From positions 2,604,001 through 2,668,000 of the forward strand of contig NZ_CP025227.1 in the NCBI RefSeq assembly GCF_004010955.1: a DNA stretch of 64,000 bases, written 5' to 3'. The notes under the pieces are model-generated. The model was not told the origin of the DNA. It did no database searches and was given only the letters and a program-made list of their open reading frames with translations. Shown here one piece after another: positions 62,643 through 64,000 of this stretch (its first letter is position 1; each line of letters starts with the position of its first letter). The translations under genes and the position numbers were made by a program. Origin of the DNA: Actinomyces wuliandei. Lineage in GTDB: Bacteria > Actinomycetota > Actinomycetes > Actinomycetales > Actinomycetaceae.

Positions 62643-64000
62643 CAGGGCAGGTTCTCAAAGGTGAGGACCTGCCCGTCACCGACATCAAGCACGTCGCCGC
62701 TGCGCAGCAGCACCGGGGCGGAGGAGGACAGGCGCACCGGGGCCTCGCCCTCCCTGGTGAGGACAGTGCCGTTGCAGTTGCCCAGGTCCTGGGCGAGCAC
62801 GCTCCAGGCGTCCAGGTCGATGAGGACGTGGTTTCGCGAGACCAGCTGGTTGGGGCTGGGGACCGTCAGCACGCGTACCGGGACGTCGCTGCTGGTGGGG
62901 ACGTCTGTCGGCGCCGGGCTACGTCCCACCAGGACAGGACGGTCCAGGTCGATGGACTCGCCGGATGAGGTAGTGAGGCGGCCCAGAGAGGGGCAGGCTA
63001 CCGACTTGGCCGGACGGTTGAGGTCCGCCCCGCACTGCCTGCAGGTCGTGTAGTTCGTCGGGTTGGGGTGCCCGTTGCCGCACACGGCCGACAGCACCAC
63101 GCGCACCGAGGTGGGCTCCGGTGCCGGTGCTGGCACCACGGAGGCTGTCGCACCCGGTCCGGGCACGTCACCACCTACCAGGGAGATCAGCTCGCCGACC
63201 AGGTCCTCAGGAAGGCCCGAGACGGTGTGACCGTCGTGATCACCGTAGGGTCTCGCCCTAGCGACCCGGGGAGCCGCCTCCCTCTGTGACACAGAGCCTC
63301 CTGAGAGGCCCTCCTCGCTCCTCGGCCCGGCCCAGGTGCTGGAAGGAGGTTGCGCCATCGTCTCCTCCTCGGGCTCGTCCGGACCGACCATCTCGTCGCG
63401 CAGCCGGTACGAGAGGTCCTCAGGAAGATCGGAGAGCGTGCTCCCGTCGTGGTCCCCGGCACGCTCCCCGGCAGCGGTGTCGTCGACCAGGGCACCAGCG
63501 CCGCCCGGCTCGTCGGAGTCGCCCCCGGAGCCACTCTCGGAACCACCGTCTGAGCCAGCAGGAGCGGCGTCAGCAGAGGTGTCAAGACCAGTACCAAGAC
63601 CGCTGCCAAGGCCGCCGTCAGCACCGCCACCAGCACTGTTGCCAGCACTGATGTCAAGAAGGCCATTGTCAGTGCCGACGTTCGTACCGTCATTAGTACC
63701 GCCGTCGGCGGGACTGCCAGTGCCACCGAGGCGCCCCTCTCCCTGACCGCCGCCAGAGCCAGGCAAGTTAGTGACGACAGGAGCCGCAGACAGTGCAGCC
63801 GCGTCCGAGGGAGTCGCCGCCGTCGCTGGAACCTCCTCAGACGGGGCAGGCGGGGCGTCTGGCCGCGCCCAGTCCTGCCTGCCGCCCTCACCCCTTGCGG
63901 ACACCTCATCCAGGGCACCAGAGGCCTGCGACCGGGCCAGACGGTGCATCGCACCGGTCCACTCGCCGGTCCAGGCCTCGGCCCACGTCCGCCGTCCGCT
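62642..64000 (-). CDS. FHA-domain protein with zinc-ribbon motif (5' end outside window)
   Basis: The minus-strand frame is open to the right edge, so at least 452 codons are visible and the N-terminus is missing. The first 17 visible codons (RTWAEAWTGEWTGA) before the ATG at 63949 look coding, so that ATG is probably internal. A long Gly/Asp/Ser-rich low-complexity stretch with repeated DHDG-x-TxSxLPEDL motifs (two copies) follows. A zinc-ribbon-like CGNGHPNPTNYTTCRQCG comes next, then a C-terminal FHA domain with PVLVGRSPAP, LVSRNHVLI and LGNCNGTVL. It should bind phosphothreonine made by the adjacent kinase, to which it is coupled by an ATGA overlap. The missing N-terminus prevents a full call. 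Confidence 0.85.
   Translation of the reverse strand, partial: SGRRTWAEAWTGEWTGAMHRLARSQASGALDEVSARGEGGRQDWARPDAPPAPSEEVPATAATPSDAAALSAAPVVTNLPGSGGGQGEGRLGGTGSPADGGTNDGTNVGTDNGLLDISAGNSAGGGADGGLGSGLGTGLDTSADAAPAGSDGGSESGSGGDSDEPGGAGALVDDTAAGERAGDHDGSTLSDLPEDLSYRLRDEMVGPDEPEEETMAQPPSSTWAGPRSEEGLSGGSVSQREAAPRVARARPYGDHDGHTVSGLPEDLVGELISLVGGDVPGPGATASVVPAPAPEPTSVRVVLSAVCGNGHPNPTNYTTCRQCGADLNRPAKSVACPSLGRLTTSSGESIDLDRPVLVGRSPAPTDVPTSSDVPVRVLTVPSPNQLVSRNHVLIDLDAWSVLAQDLGNCNGTVLTREGEAPVRLSSSAPVLLRSGDVLDVGDGQVLTFENLP

Overview
The window is a high-GC actinobacterial chromosome segment. It most likely comes from an Actinomyces-like member of the Actinomycetaceae. The signs are very GC-rich third codon positions, frequent GTG and TTG starts, ATGA or GTGA start/stop overlaps, surface proteins ending in an LARTG sorting signal (the LAxTG class used by class E sortases), and a kinase/FN3/MoxR/DUF58/transglutaminase/FHA neighbourhood resembling the PFNA cluster of Bifidobacterium. 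The species call is inference; no 16S or other marker gene is present.

Layout. (1) 1-5912: a catecholate siderophore locus. A partial permease gene on the minus strand diverges from an operon encoding an EntE-Fes fusion, EntA and EntC, with a DtxR/IdeR-like iron box between them. (2) 6055-19743: two paralogous multi-repeat LARTG adhesins on the minus strand, flanking mfd and an aldo/keto reductase gene. (3) 20082-23307: prs, a short glmU, tRNA-Gln(UUG) and a TetR-family regulator. (4) 23396-48214: a surface polysaccharide cluster with a Wzz-like protein, a Wzy-like protein, several glycosyltransferases, a flippase, a CDP-alcohol phosphotransferase, a polyprenyl-phosphate sugar-1-phosphate transferase and a cytidylyltransferase. 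Embedded in it are three secreted beta-propeller-like paralogues, one lipoprotein and a decayed IS1380-family element. (5) 48211-64000: a PFNA-like cluster with a giant Ig/FN3 protein, MoxR ATPase, DUF58 protein, transglutaminase-like membrane protein, RDD-FHA protein, Ser/Thr kinase with an FN3-like ectodomain, and an FHA protein running off the right edge.

How the genes fit together. EntC and EntA make the 2,3-dihydroxybenzoate precursor, and the EntE half of the fusion activates it. The Fes half would release iron from the imported ester siderophore. EntB and the NRPS are not in the window. The polysaccharide genes cover initiation (46290-47774), assembly (glycosyltransferases), flipping (44208-45782), polymerisation (24154-25557) and length control (23396-24157). 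The CDP-alcohol phosphotransferase and the cytidylyltransferase suggest a phospho-alcohol decoration. The PFNA-like cluster looks like an envelope sensing and assembly module governed by Ser/Thr phosphorylation.

The points most worth following up are the EntE-Fes fusion, two near-identical DNA tracts shared by two propeller genes at a constant 5010-bp offset, the transglutaminase-like protein that lacks the catalytic Cys and His, and a GlmU without its acetyltransferase half. Functional calls are from motifs read by eye; no database search was run.
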